From Clostridiales bacterium (lineage in GTDB: Bacteria > Bacillota > Clostridia > Lachnospirales > Anaerotignaceae), in assembly GCA_018364635.1 (NCBI GenBank), contig JAGZLR010000011.1:1-46474 (forward strand): 46,474 nt of DNA, in the 5' to 3' direction. This document shows positions 31,725 through 41,085 of the stretch, piece by piece. A program made the translations under genes and the position numbers. Under the pieces are notes generated by a model that saw only the letters and a list, made by a program, of their open reading frames with translations, was not told the DNA's origin and did not search any database. Each line of letters starts with the position of its first letter. Position 1 is the stretch's first letter.

Positions 31725-33476
31725 CTATCCCTCCCGCAACGGCACTTCGATCCAGGTACCATGCCCAAACATTGCATCCCGATCTCTGTAATCAAAAATC
31801 GCGGCAGTCGTTTTCTCTAACACTTTTCCAGTCTTACAGTATAAACTTATGTCAAACGAAAAAATTTCTCCATGACACATTCTGTTTAACTGAGCTGGTG
31901 TGTAGTCTTCCATCTTGTTTTCTTTTCGGAACTCAGGGTTGTTATAATAATAACGAAATAAACCTTTTCTTTCCTCAGTTTTTGGTTCAATAAAACATGA
32001 TGGAATATTCTTCATAGGATCACAACAGTAGATATCAAATCTCAGAAGATCCCTCGTTATCTGTTCCACCATAGATCCAAAGTTTTGACTTTTTATAAAT
32101 GAAAAAAGAATCTCATATAACTCCATTTTTCCATGCTGTACTATATGATGTCCATGTTCTACCCAATAGCTTGCAAAAGTTTCATAAAAACGAAATGGGC
32201 TTTGAAATAGACGAACAAAATATAGCAGACTATGCCATGCTTTCCCTGAATTGTAATATAATTCAATCATTTCTTCAATTCCTTTCAGGAGAAGCATTTC
32301 TTTAAAAGAAATCTCTTTTGTATACAATACCTCATAAGGAGCTTCCTCACGGTAAACAATGCCATATCGGTCACTATCTCGCCGCAACCCTGAACCTTTC
32401 AAAAGTTTTAAAAAGCCGAGCTGAAACTGCTGAGGCCTTAATTCATATACATCATTAAAGGAACGACCAAAGCTTTCATAGTCTTCATAGGGAAGTCCAG
32501 CAATTAAATCCAAATGCACATGAATATTACCAAGCTCATAAACCTGCATCACTTTTTGACGTGTAGTTTGAAAAGATGTATTCCGTTTTACCGCGTGAAT
32601 AGTCTCTGAATTGGTTGATTGCACTCCAATCTCAAATTGAAAAAGGCCTGGTCTTGCATTTTTCAATACTGCAATCGTCTCATCATCTAAAAGATCCGCA
32701 GTAATTTCCATATGAAAATTTGTTATGCCATTATCGTTTTCCATCAGATAACGCCAAATTTCTAAAGCATGATTTTTGTTACAATTAAAGGTCCTGTCCA
32801 CAAATTTTACTTGTCGCACATGATGATCTAAAAAAAACTTTAAATCCTTTTTACAGCGAGACTCTGATAAAAATCGCACCCCTTTGTCAACAGAAGACAG
32901 GCAGTACTGACATTGATAAGGACAGCCTCTCTGTGTTTCATAATATATAATCCTGTTCTCCAATCCTGTTAAATTCTCATAGATAAACGGCAGATCATTC
33001 AAAGAAATTGGGTCTCTCAGAGGATTTTCTGTAATAAAATTCCCTTTTCTCCATGTGACTCCACAGATATGAGAGAGGTCATATTCTTTTTGCAGGAAAC
33101 ACCCCATTACCTCTTGGAATGTTGATTCACCTTCCCCTCGAATCACAAACTCTACATCGGGATTTTCACTAAGTACTTTCTTTGCATCAAAAGAGACTTC
33201 TGGTCCGCCCCAAAAAATTCGAATTTTAGGAAGTACTTTTTTTAGATTTTTCGTAATTCGGCGTATTTCGTTTATATTCCAAAGATAGCAGGAAAATCCA
33301 ACAACTTCTGGATTTCTAATAAAAATATCCTGTAAAATAAAATCCTCCTGTTGATTGATTGTATACTCAGAAAGTTCTATATAATCTTTGTATTCTTTTG
33401 CATATGCATACAGGCATCGCAGGGCTAATGACGAATGAATAAATTTTGCATTTAAAGCAACTAAAAGTACCTTCAC
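31725..33476 (-). CDS. B12-binding radical SAM protein with DUF4080
   Basis: A 583-residue protein with an N-terminal cobalamin-binding domain (about 1-130, EVVGFSCYLWNI and WGGPEVS), a radical SAM core with C185-x3-C189-x2-C192 (RGCPYQCQYCLS), and a C-terminal DUF4080 region. Such proteins are widespread in Clostridia and their reaction is unknown; some relatives are methyltransferases. GTG start at 33474-33476 with GGAG seven bases upstream. It is transcribed with nth. Confidence 0.9.
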   Translation of the reverse strand: MKVLLVALNAKFIHSSLALRCLYAYAKEYKDYIELSEYTINQQEDFILQDIFIRNPEVVGFSCYLWNINEIRRITKNLKKVLPKIRIFWGGPEVSFDAKKVLSENPDVEFVIRGEGESTFQEVMGCFLQKEYDLSHICGVTWRKGNFITENPLRDPISLNDLPFIYENLTGLENRIIYYETQRGCPYQCQYCLSSVDKGVRFLSESRCKKDLKFFLDHHVRQVKFVDRTFNCNKNHALEIWRYLMENDNGITNFHMEITADLLDDETIAVLKNARPGLFQFEIGVQSTNSETIHAVKRNTSFQTTRQKVMQVYELGNIHVHLDLIAGLPYEDYESFGRSFNDVYELRPQQFQLGFLKLLKGSGLRRDSDRYGIVYREEAPYEVLYTKEISFKEMLLLKGIEEMIELYYNSGKAWHSLLYFVRLFQSPFRFYETFASYWVEHGHHIVQHGKMELYEILFSFIKSQNFGSMVEQITRDLLRFDIYCCDPMKNIPSCFIEPKTEERKGLFRYYYNNPEFRKENKMEDYTPAQLNRMCHGEIFSFDISLYCKTGKVLEKTTAAIFDYRDRDAMFGHGTWIEVPLREG

Positions 33477-33689
33477 CTTTATCTCCTATCTTATTTTCCA
33501 AATAAGTCTCTTTATTTCATAAAACCTGCCTAATGAAACAGACATCAACTGAATCCAATAGCAGTTGTCGCCATCATTATACAAAATGCTTTATAAAAAA
33601 TCAATCTCAACTGCCATTGTTTCCATAATGATTTCTCTGCTGCAATCCGTTATAATGAAATAAACTGTTTATATTTTTAGGAGGAGAAT

Positions 33690-34109
33690 ATGAAAAAGAA
33701 TATAGCAAAAACATACTGGGACATTTTCGCCTTGGAGATTCGCCCCAGGCTTCAGGCAATCGACATCTTTTTAAAAACGGAGATTCCACCCTATGATACC
33801 TGTAAAGCCGCAAAATTACTAGATATTGACGAAGAGGATATAAAAAAATATCTATTGGAAAATAAAGAAACTTTAGATAAAACAACTTTTTTAATCCTCA
33901 TGAAACAAGGTAACAGTGAACTTTGCCGTATGTTTCGACGTGAATTGTCCCGTGGCACACCAAAAACTTATGAACCATATGATATTTCTTACATATACAA
34001 CATTGATATGGATTTGGTCCTAGACGCCTGTGGAAAGCTCGGAATAAGACAAATTCCACAAGGAAGAATCCATGAAATTCTGCAATTAATTCCTGTTCCT
34101 ATTGAATAA
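33690..34109 (+). CDS. Conserved-looking protein of unknown function
   Basis: A 139-residue soluble protein. The region PPYDTCKAAKLLDIDEEDIKKYL looks like a helix-turn-helix and a second helical repeat (EPYDISYIYNIDMDLVLDACGKLG) resembles it, so a DNA-binding role is possible but unproven. AGGAGGAG ribosome binding site and a TATAAT (33651-33656) with a poor -35 support expression. Its last 24 bases overlap the end of the convergent DJ-1 gene. Confidence 0.7.
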   Translation: MKKNIAKTYWDIFALEIRPRLQAIDIFLKTEIPPYDTCKAAKLLDIDEEDIKKYLLENKETLDKTTFLILMKQGNSELCRMFRRELSRGTPKTYEPYDISYIYNIDMDLVLDACGKLGIRQIPQGRIHEILQLIPVPIE

Positions 34110-34661
34110 AGCTGTGTAACAAATTGACTCTGCAATTTCATTTGCAACAGACTCACTTAAAAGATATGTTATCACCTTTAAAGAAAAATCTATGGCCGTT
34201 CCTACGCCTCTGGAAGTTATAATATTATCTGAAATACTGACTGGATCTGTTGAAATCTCTGCTTCTTTTAGCAAATATTCCATCCCCGGATAACAACTAG
34301 CCTTTTTTCCTTTCAGTAATCCAAGACGCCCTAGAATCGTAGGAGCGGCACATATAGCTGCTATTAGTTTTCCATCCTTTTGAAATTTAGAAACCTGCCT
34401 GCACACGCCTTGGTGCGAATACAAATTTTCATATCCAGGTGCTCCGCCTGGGAGCACGATTCCATCAAACTCCTTCACATCCCCCTCTGTCCACACTTCA
34501 TCGGCAACAACAGAAATTCCATGGGCTCCCTTGACAATCAAATCAGAACTTATAGACATAACTCTCACTTCAATCTTACTACGTCTGAGTAAATCTACTA
34601 CAGTCAGAGCTTCTACTTCCTCAAATCCTTCCGCAAGATATAGCAGTACACGTTTTCCCAT
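34086..34661 (-). CDS. DJ-1/PfpI family protein
   Basis: A 191-residue protein of the DJ-1 superfamily, with E15 in AEGFEE, VLPGGAPG and the nucleophile elbow AAICAAP (Cys104). Bacterial members (YajL, ThiJ-like) are linked to protein or metabolite glyoxal repair and stress survival; the precise substrate is not predictable. GGAGAG ribosome binding site ten bases before the ATG. No terminator is visible; the gene converges with and overlaps the 3' end of the preceding plus-strand gene. Confidence 0.92.
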   Translation of the reverse strand: MGKRVLLYLAEGFEEVEALTVVDLLRRSKIEVRVMSISSDLIVKGAHGISVVADEVWTEGDVKEFDGIVLPGGAPGYENLYSHQGVCRQVSKFQKDGKLIAAICAAPTILGRLGLLKGKKASCYPGMEYLLKEAEISTDPVSISDNIITSRGVGTAIDFSLKVITYLLSESVANEIAESICYTALFNRNRN

Positions 34662-34751
34662 AAAACATATTCTCTCCTCTCACATGTTTAAAAAGAATTA
34701 TACCATAACTTCAAAAAAAGCGTATACTAAAAGTGAAAGGAGGAACTCTAT

Positions 34752-35210
34752 TTGGAAATCGAAAAAAAGTATTTATGTACAGAAATTCCATTTCAGCTTC
34801 AAAACTATACATTTGCAGAAATTGAGCAGTCATATATCAGCGTTCAACCTATCATACGTCTTCGAAAACATAATACCGATTACTTTCTAACAGTCAAAGG
34901 AAAAGGTGCTATTGTTCGTGAAGAATTTGAACTGCCGTTGTCAGCACAGGAATATTACAGTTTATTAAAAAAAGCAGAAACCCCTAAAGTTTTAAAAACA
35001 CGATATTTTATTCCTTTGCCCAATCACCTAACCGCTGAACTTGATGTTTATAAAGGTGTTCTTAATGGACTGATAACAGTAGAGGTCGAATTTCCTACTA
35101 TCGAAGCAACATCACAATTTACACCTCCCCAATGGTTTGGCCTAGACATTTCTAAGGATCACCGGTATAAAAATGTAAACTTGGCGCAATATGGAAAACC
35201 AACAGAATAA
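34752..35210 (+). CDS. CYTH-domain triphosphate-binding protein
   Basis: A 152-residue protein of the CYTH fold (triphosphate tunnel). The ExExK signature MEIEKKYL is at the very N-terminus, followed by QPIIRLRKHNTDYFLTVKGKG and ELDVYKGVLNGLITVEVEF, which hold the basic and acidic tunnel residues. Bacterial members hydrolyse inorganic tripolyphosphate or thiamine triphosphate. The start is TTG (34752-34754), set by AAAGGAGG at the right distance; the ExExK motif fits only this start. The start lies 90 bases from the divergent DJ-1 gene. Confidence 0.9.
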   Translation: MEIEKKYLCTEIPFQLQNYTFAEIEQSYISVQPIIRLRKHNTDYFLTVKGKGAIVREEFELPLSAQEYYSLLKKAETPKVLKTRYFIPLPNHLTAELDVYKGVLNGLITVEVEFPTIEATSQFTPPQWFGLDISKDHRYKNVNLAQYGKPTE

Positions 35211-35218
35211 ATCTGATC

Positions 35219-35250
35219 GCCTGACAAAATCTGTCAGGCCTTTTCTTTTT
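35219..35250 (+). terminator. Terminator after the CYTH gene
   Basis: Perfect 8-bp stem GCCTGACA/TGTCAGGC (35219-35226, 35232-35239), 5-base loop, then CTTTTCTTTTT. Confidence 0.92.
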
Positions 35251-35390
35251 ATAAAGAAGATTTATTTTATTTTTCAAATATATAAAAAAAGATTATTCCT
35301 TTTTTCTATTTTTTTCATTTTTGTGTGACAGCGTAAAATCTAATTTTTTTACAAATTTCTTCATTTTTCTTTAAAATCTGGAAAACACCG

Positions 35391-35440
35391 TTGCGATATT
35401 TTGCGATATTTACCGATATTTTGCGATATTTACCGATATT
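35391..35440 (+). repeat. Five tandem decamers upstream of the spo0A promoter
   Basis: Five exact 10-base units in the order A-A-B-A-B, with A = TTGCGATATT and B = TACCGATATT, all sharing CGATATT. The period equals about one helical turn, so the repeated motif faces one side of the DNA. The array ends seven bases upstream of the -35 of the spo0A promoter. The units do not match the Spo0A box (TGTCGAA). Confidence 0.95.
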
Positions 35441-35447
35441 TCCTATG

Positions 35448-35476
35448 TTGCATAATAAAATATCATGGATTATAAT
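35448..35476 (+). promoter_or_regulatory. Sigma-A-like promoter of spo0A
   Basis: TTGCAT (35448-35453), 17 bases, TATAAT (35471-35476). The predicted start near 35483 leaves a leader of about 59 bases. The -35 is imperfect, as is usual for a promoter with an activator. Confidence 0.75.
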
Positions 35477-35541
35477 AAACTCACTTGCTAATATTCAAAA
35501 TAAAATGAAAAAAAATAACTTAAAAGGTGGAGGGATTAGTT

Positions 35542-36351
35542 TTGAATCAAACTAAAATAAAAATTGTATTGGCGGATGATAATAAGGATTTTTGTGATGC
35601 TGTGGTAAGTTTTATCAATAAACAAGAAGATATGGAAATTGCCGCTGTCTGTTATGATGGTGCCGAAGTCTATCGTAAAATTCGTGAACTTAATCCACAA
35701 ATAGCCATTATAGATAGTATTATGCCTAGATTGGACGGGCTTGGGGTATTAGAAAAACTGAAATCTGAGGAAAACTTAGTTCCTCGTCCTGTATGTATTA
35801 TGCTTTCTTCTATCAACCAGGAAAAGATTACACAACGTGCTTTGGAACTTGGCGCAGAATATTACATGATTAAGCCTTTTGATATGGAAAGTTTGGCATT
35901 ACGCATCCGCCAATTAAAAAATGATTTAACTCCAAACAACACAAATCATGAAACTTTTCTTTTCTCTCGACCTTCTTCCGCTGCACATTCTCAAGAGTAT
36001 GATCTGGAAACGAAAGTCACAAATATTTTACATGAAATCGGTGTACCAGCACATATCCGTGGCTACCATTATATGAGAGAAGCTATTATTATGAGTGTTA
36101 ATGATATGGATGTATTAAACTATATTACTAAAGAACTTTATCCTTCCATAGCAAAAAAATGTAACACAACTCCTTCCCGTGTAGAACGTGCTATTCGTCA
36201 CGCCATTGAAGTAGCATGGAATAGAGGTAAAATTGAGGCTATTGATACACTTTTCGGCTATACAATTAATAATCATAAAGGCAAGCCTACAAATAGTGAG
36301 TTTATTGCTTTAATTGCTGATAGATTAAGACTTGAGCAAAAAGCCAGCTAA
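35542..36351 (+). CDS. spo0A: Sporulation master regulator Spo0A
   Basis: Phosphorylation-dependent response regulator that commits cells to sporulation. The receiver domain (1-125) has LADDNKD (D12, D13) and the phosphoacceptor D58 in IIDSIMPRLDG. The effector domain (about 155-269) has the diagnostic helix-turn-helix KKCNTTPSRVERAIRHAIEVAWNRG. A GTG opens the frame at 35527 but is part of the ribosome binding site GGTGGAGGG; the TTG at 35542 has seven-base spacing and gives 269 residues, the family length. No spoIVB is seen upstream, where it often lies in Firmicutes. Confidence 0.97.
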   Translation: MNQTKIKIVLADDNKDFCDAVVSFINKQEDMEIAAVCYDGAEVYRKIRELNPQIAIIDSIMPRLDGLGVLEKLKSEENLVPRPVCIMLSSINQEKITQRALELGAEYYMIKPFDMESLALRIRQLKNDLTPNNTNHETFLFSRPSSAAHSQEYDLETKVTNILHEIGVPAHIRGYHYMREAIIMSVNDMDVLNYITKELYPSIAKKCNTTPSRVERAIRHAIEVAWNRGKIEAIDTLFGYTINNHKGKPTNSEFIALIADRLRLEQKAS

Positions 36352-36463
36352 CTTTTCTTGTTGTATAAAATATGCCTCCCTTAAATTATTAATGCATTCA
36401 AGAGCTAAGTTTTGACTGACAACGATAACAAAATTTCGTTTTAAGCACTAAGATGAGATAATT

Positions 36464-36498
36464 AAAAGAGATAGGGTCTAAAACTTCCTATCTCTTTT
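36464..36498 (+). terminator. Terminator after spo0A
   Basis: Perfect 12-bp stem AAAAGAGATAGG and complement (36464-36475, 36487-36498) with an 11-base loop, about 110 bases after the spo0A stop. The T-tract lies in the stem end. Confidence 0.75.
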
Positions 36499-37065
36499 AA
36501 CTGTTTCATACTCTCTTTCTGGCATAAACTTTTCTAGAATATCTGTAAGTAGTAATCATCACAACAAATAATTGCACTTATTTCACAAGTTTTTCATAAA
36601 TTTCCAAAGAGTATGCTGCTTTCTTTCATCTGATCGTTTATTTGATATAAAATTGACAGTGACGACCATCCTGCCAGTAAAATATACAATATAAGTAAAA
36701 TTAATACTAACATCAACATATCGATCAATTTTGTATCAAAAATTTTTTCTTGTTACAATTCCCAAAATACTTATATTTTCTATCCCTTTTGGTCATTTTC
36801 TATATTTCATAACCCCTCCAATACAAACTTAAGCCTCTATGCTGTTTAAAATCACCTCTACATCAATACTTTTTTTAGAATAAAAGTTTATCTCGTTTTT
36901 TCATAAAAGTCTAGAACGTCATAGTGGTTATCTATTCATCTTTATTTTATAGGCACTTCATGATATTTTCCCCTATTTTTTTCACAACTATTTATCAACC
37001 TCTGAATAGTTAAACAGTTATAATAAGTTTTTAAAAATAATATGTAAAGGAGCAGCATACAAAAA
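36499..37065. other. 567-bp AT-rich region before the chemoreceptor gene
   Basis: No gene, RNA or repeat recognised. A TATAAT at 37019-37024 could be the -10 of the chemoreceptor gene, but the -35 region is poor. The low GC content and lack of frames suggest plain intergenic DNA. Confidence 0.6.
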
Positions 37066-39144
37066 ATGAACAAAAGAAAATTAATGAAAACAAAAAAACT
37101 TTCCACAACTCTGATTATATTTTCTGTAATAACATTAGTAATTCTAAATTTAATTTCTGCATTTTTAATGAGCTTTATTACGGGTACAGGAATGAACAAA
37201 AAACAAGATGCTTTTCTTCAACAGACAACAACAAGTGCTCAAAAACAGACAGAACAATTTGTAGAAAAGTATATTGATATAACAGAAATGTTGGCTTATG
37301 ACGATCAACTCCAAACAACTCTCCATATAAATACGTCAGAAGAACGTATCTCAGATACACCGAATTTTCAAAATGTAATTACCACGCTACAAAAAGCGAT
37401 TGAAAAATATCCTGATATTTTAGGCATCGGTTTTGGAAGCCTTTCTGAAGATTATCTATATACCCAAGAAGGTAAGCGTCTTGATGTTGTATTAAGTGAG
37501 CGCCCATATTTTAGTCAAGCAAGTAAAGGCACTTTTGTAACCCAACCGTATATTGATACACTCACCGGAGAAATGTGCGTCTCCGTAACAACACCTGTAA
37601 AAGATCAAGAAACAATTGTTGGCATCTTAATTTTAGATTTGAAGTTAACACAGATTTCAGATTTTCTGGATGATATGTCCTTTGGTAATTCAGGCCACAT
37701 TATTTTACTTTCAGCAGACAACACCATTATTGGATACGAAAATCATGATATGATAGGAAAAAGCTTTTTGGATCTTGGAATTTCTGGAGACATAGTAACA
37801 GAATTAGATTCTATTACAGAGGATGTTATTCAATATGATTTAAATAATGAATCAAAAGTCGGTATTATGATGGAGTTGACAAATGGCGGTTGGAAACTAC
37901 TCTCTTCTATGTCAAGTGTAGAATATAATGCCCAAACTGTTAAAACTGTTATGTACCTTGTTTTTCTTCTTTTCTTAAGCACAATAATTGTAGCAATTGC
38001 TATGCATATAGTGATTACCAAAAAACTACAGCCTATTCAAGAAGTCAACAACGGTTTGAAAAAAATGAGTGATGGTAATTTAGAAGTTACCATCAATTAT
38101 CATGGAGATGATGAAATTGGAGAAATGGCAGCTTCAATGAGAAATTGCCTGCAAAATCTGTCTTCTTATGTAAAAGAAATTGACTCTATCATGGAAAAAC
38201 TGGCGCAAGGCGACTTGACTGTAACATCTGACTTAGAATTCAAAGGAGATTTTGTCCCAATTCAACAAGCTATCTTCAAATTTATTGATAAACTAACACA
38301 GCTGATGACTAGTATTTTCCAAGCATCTGAACAGGTGTCATCCGGTTCTGAACAAGTTTCTTCTGGTTCCCAGGCATTAGCCCAAGGCGCTACCGAACAG
38401 GCCTCTTCTGTAGAAGAATTAGCAGCTACCATTACGGCTCTTTCAGAAATTGTAAAATCCAACTCTGATATGGCCCAAATGGCCAATCAAAATGCATCAC
38501 GCGTAAACAGTGAAATTGAGGAAAGTGGTATAAAAATGACTCAGTCATTAGAGCTGATGGAAGATATTCGTTCCAGTGCAAATAAAGTGAGTGGGATTGT
38601 AAAGACAATTGAAGATATTGCATTCCAAACAAATATTCTTGCACTGAATGCAGCTGTCGAAGCTGCACGCGCAGGGCAGGCCGGCAAAGGATTTGCTGTA
38701 GTCGCAGATGAAGTTCGTAATCTTGCGGCAAAATCTGCAGAAGCTTCTAAAGCGACCACAGATTTAATTGGAAGTATGTTGTCCGCAATAGAAAATGGTA
38801 GCTCAAGTATGCGAGGAACAAAACAATATATGGATAATGTCGTAACTGAATCAGAAGAGGTGACTACCGCTTTCCATAAAATTTCTGAAGCATCTAAACA
38901 GCAGGCTACTTCCATTTCTCAAGTTACACAGGGAATCGACCAAATTTCTAGCGTTGTACAGACAAACTCTGCAACAGCTGAACAAAGTGCCGCAGCCAGT
39001 GAAGAACTCTCAAGTCAGGCTCAAATGTTAAGAGATTTGGTAAGTCAGTTCAAACTTCATCAAACACCAAATACGATAAATAATGTAGTTAACTTTGAAA
39101 AAACTCTAAATAATACATATCCTTTCTCTGAAGATAAATATTAA
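37066..39144 (+). CDS. Methyl-accepting chemotaxis protein with dCache sensor domain
   Basis: A 692-residue chemoreceptor. Membrane helix 1 (about 17-38), an extracellular double-Cache domain (about 40-290; YLYTQEGKRLDVVLSERPYFSQA is in the first module), membrane helix 2 (about 294-318), HAMP (about 319-375), and the cytoplasmic signalling domain with the conserved tip EDIAFQTNILALNAAVEAARAG (about 515-536). It would signal to CheA; no che genes are nearby. The ligand, often an amino acid or carboxylate for dCache, is unknown. The ribosome binding site AAGGAG is 13 bases from the ATG, longer than usual. Confidence 0.95.
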   Translation: MNKRKLMKTKKLSTTLIIFSVITLVILNLISAFLMSFITGTGMNKKQDAFLQQTTTSAQKQTEQFVEKYIDITEMLAYDDQLQTTLHINTSEERISDTPNFQNVITTLQKAIEKYPDILGIGFGSLSEDYLYTQEGKRLDVVLSERPYFSQASKGTFVTQPYIDTLTGEMCVSVTTPVKDQETIVGILILDLKLTQISDFLDDMSFGNSGHIILLSADNTIIGYENHDMIGKSFLDLGISGDIVTELDSITEDVIQYDLNNESKVGIMMELTNGGWKLLSSMSSVEYNAQTVKTVMYLVFLLFLSTIIVAIAMHIVITKKLQPIQEVNNGLKKMSDGNLEVTINYHGDDEIGEMAASMRNCLQNLSSYVKEIDSIMEKLAQGDLTVTSDLEFKGDFVPIQQAIFKFIDKLTQLMTSIFQASEQVSSGSEQVSSGSQALAQGATEQASSVEELAATITALSEIVKSNSDMAQMANQNASRVNSEIEESGIKMTQSLELMEDIRSSANKVSGIVKTIEDIAFQTNILALNAAVEAARAGQAGKGFAVVADEVRNLAAKSAEASKATTDLIGSMLSAIENGSSSMRGTKQYMDNVVTESEEVTTAFHKISEASKQQATSISQVTQGIDQISSVVQTNSATAEQSAAASEELSSQAQMLRDLVSQFKLHQTPNTINNVVNFEKTLNNTYPFSEDKY

Positions 39145-39151
39145 ACATAAA

Positions 39152-39184
39152 AACAGGCGATAACCAAAAAGGTTACCGCCTGTT
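39152..39184 (-). terminator. Terminator between the chemoreceptor and ABC operon
   Basis: A 14-bp stem with one A/C mismatch (AACAGGCGATAACC / GGTTACCGCCTGTT) and a 5-base loop. T-run is better on the minus strand, so it mainly serves the ABC operon, but it can stop both. Confidence 0.85.
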
Positions 39185-39218
39185 CTATATCAAATAAATC
39201 TATTTTAGGTTAAGACTC

Positions 39219-40016
39219 CTAATCAAAATTATAATTCTTCTTACGAACAGAATTAATTAAATGAATCATTGGTATCCCTGCTTTATCTACATGAATAAAT
39301 ACATTGACACCATAGGCTTCCCTGACAGATTCCTCTGTAATCACATCAATTGGCGCTCCGCTTTTATAAACTTTTCCATGATTTAACAATATAAGCTGGT
39401 CAGAAAATCGGCTAGCCATATTTAAATCATGTAGAATGAGAAGAGTTGTTACATCTTTCTTTTTTGTGTAGGCCCTTACTAATTCCAAAACTTCAAGTTC
39501 ATTTTGAATATCCAAATTTGCTGTTGGCTCGTCTAAAATCAATACCTTCGGTTCTTTCACTATAGTCTGTGCTAATCCGACCACACGCCTTTGCCCTCCG
39601 CTTAAAGCAAAAAATGGTCGCTCTGCCAAATACTCAATCTCCAATTGCTTCATCACTGACCATACTCTATTAACCTCTGATTTATCAACTTTCAGATGCA
39701 GATGGTGCATCCTTCCAAGCATAATTACTTCAAATACAGTAAGGGAAGATAAAAATGAATTTTCCTGTGGCAGATAGCCAATTTTTTTCATCAAGTCTTT
39801 CTTCTGAAAACTCATTATATTTTTTTCATCTAGTAAAACTTCGCCCTGTGCATGTAATACACCCAAAATAGACTTTACTAAAGTAGATTTTCCTGCTCCA
39901 TTAGCGCCAATCAAACTTGTTATTTCTGACTGCTTTGCAGAAAAGCTGATATTATTTAACACCGGATGGGAGGCTTTCGGATATGTAAAGCTAATATGAT
40001 TTATATTGATATCCAT
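39219..40016 (-). CDS. ABC transporter ATP-binding protein (siderophore/cobalamin type)
   Basis: Cytoplasmic ATPase of a type II importer. Walker A GANGAGKST (38-46 from an upstream GTG start), signature LSGGQRR (139-145), Walker B VLILDEP (159-165), H-loop LLILHDLNMA. The C-terminal region matches the FecE/BtuD subgroup. The ATG at 40016 (MDININ) overlaps the permease stop by one base (TGATG) with AGGGAG seven bases upstream; a GTG three bases earlier is possible. Length about 265 residues. Confidence 0.95.
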   Translation of the reverse strand: MDININHISFTYPKASHPVLNNISFSAKQSEITSLIGANGAGKSTLVKSILGVLHAQGEVLLDEKNIMSFQKKDLMKKIGYLPQENSFLSSLTVFEVIMLGRMHHLHLKVDKSEVNRVWSVMKQLEIEYLAERPFFALSGGQRRVVGLAQTIVKEPKVLILDEPTANLDIQNELEVLELVRAYTKKKDVTTLLILHDLNMASRFSDQLILLNHGKVYKSGAPIDVITEESVREAYGVNVFIHVDKAGIPMIHLINSVRKKNYNFD

Positions 40017-41065
40017 CACACATCTCCCTTCCTTGTTTTCATTACAAGCACAAAGAAAAATGGTACACCAATCACGGATGTAATAATACCAATCGGATAT
40101 ATTGTTCCAGGCACAATTACTTTACTTATAATAGAAGATGTTGATAGGATTGCCGCACCGCAAACTGCAGAAACAGGGATATAAAATCGTTGATCCTCTC
40201 CCACAAGCATTCGAGCAATATGCGGTCCAGCAAGCCCTACAAATCCAATTGTCCCTGTAAAACATACTGCCACAGCCGCTAACATAGAGATGATAAAAAA
40301 CGCTTTTAGCTTCATTCGTTCCACATTGATCCCAAGACTATCCGCTTTTTCATCCCCCATCAACAGTGCTGTGTATTTCCAAGAATCCTTCATAATAAAC
40401 GGAATACATACCGCCGTGATCAAAACTGTAATAAAAAGTTTCCCCCATGTAGACTTTTGAAGACTTCCAAATGTCCAAAATACAATGCTTTGAATTTGAG
40501 TTTCAGACGCTCCATATTGTATGAGAGCCTGTAGAGACTGAAAAAGGAACAATAAGGCAATACCAGCAAGTACCATAGAATTTGTTGACATTCCTCCCGA
40601 CCTTCCCATCCCATAAATCAATAAACAGATAAGAAAGGAAAATAAAAACGCAGATAATGAAACGCCAATTTCTCCCCATCCCATAACAATGGCAAGGGAT
40701 GCTCCGAATGCTGAACCTGCGCCTACACCCAACGTATAAGGACTTGCAAGCGGGTTATGCAAAATAGTCTGCATAACCGCTCCTGAAGTTCCCAAAGCAA
40801 TTCCTATTGTGAGTGCCATAATAGCAATAGGAATTCGCATACTCCATACAATAACATATGTGGTTTCCACTGCGTTCTTTGGATGAAAGATACACTTTAA
40901 AACTTCCTCTATAGGGAGCATTGCTGCACCTGTCATTGTGTCCAATATAAATGTAATACAACAAAAAACGATAAATCCCAATAACACAGCAATTTTTTTA
41001 TAATTTATTTTAGAATAGATATAATATCCACTGTTTTTTTCTATTTTTTGTTTTTGTTCATTCAT
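40016..41065 (-). CDS. FecCD-family ABC transporter permease
   Basis: A 349-residue polytopic protein with about ten membrane helices and the family motifs LPIEEVLKCIFHP, ALGTSGAVMQTILHNPLASPYTLGVGAGSAFGA and GTIGFVGLAGPHIARMLVG. Works as a homodimer with the ATPase. GAGG ribosome binding site. It starts 21 bases after the substrate-binding protein gene. Confidence 0.96.
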   Translation of the reverse strand: MNEQKQKIEKNSGYYIYSKINYKKIAVLLGFIVFCCITFILDTMTGAAMLPIEEVLKCIFHPKNAVETTYVIVWSMRIPIAIMALTIGIALGTSGAVMQTILHNPLASPYTLGVGAGSAFGASLAIVMGWGEIGVSLSAFLFSFLICLLIYGMGRSGGMSTNSMVLAGIALLFLFQSLQALIQYGASETQIQSIVFWTFGSLQKSTWGKLFITVLITAVCIPFIMKDSWKYTALLMGDEKADSLGINVERMKLKAFFIISMLAAVAVCFTGTIGFVGLAGPHIARMLVGEDQRFYIPVSAVCGAAILSTSSIISKVIVPGTIYPIGIITSVIGVPFFFVLVMKTRKGDV

Positions 41066-41085
41066 CTTTAATCCTCTTTAAAATC

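Noticed and set aside
33607..33885. Minus-strand frame opposite the small unknown gene
   Set aside because: It has no ribosome binding site, while the plus-strand gene has AGGAGGAG; treated as a shadow.
35391..35440. The decamers as a CRISPR array
   Set aside because: Units are only 10 bases long and directly joined, with no spacers; a CRISPR array needs longer repeats and unique spacers.
36499..37065. Possible small RNA in the AT-rich gap before the chemoreceptor
   Set aside because: No promoter with both boxes, no stable hairpin and no terminator were found inside the gap.
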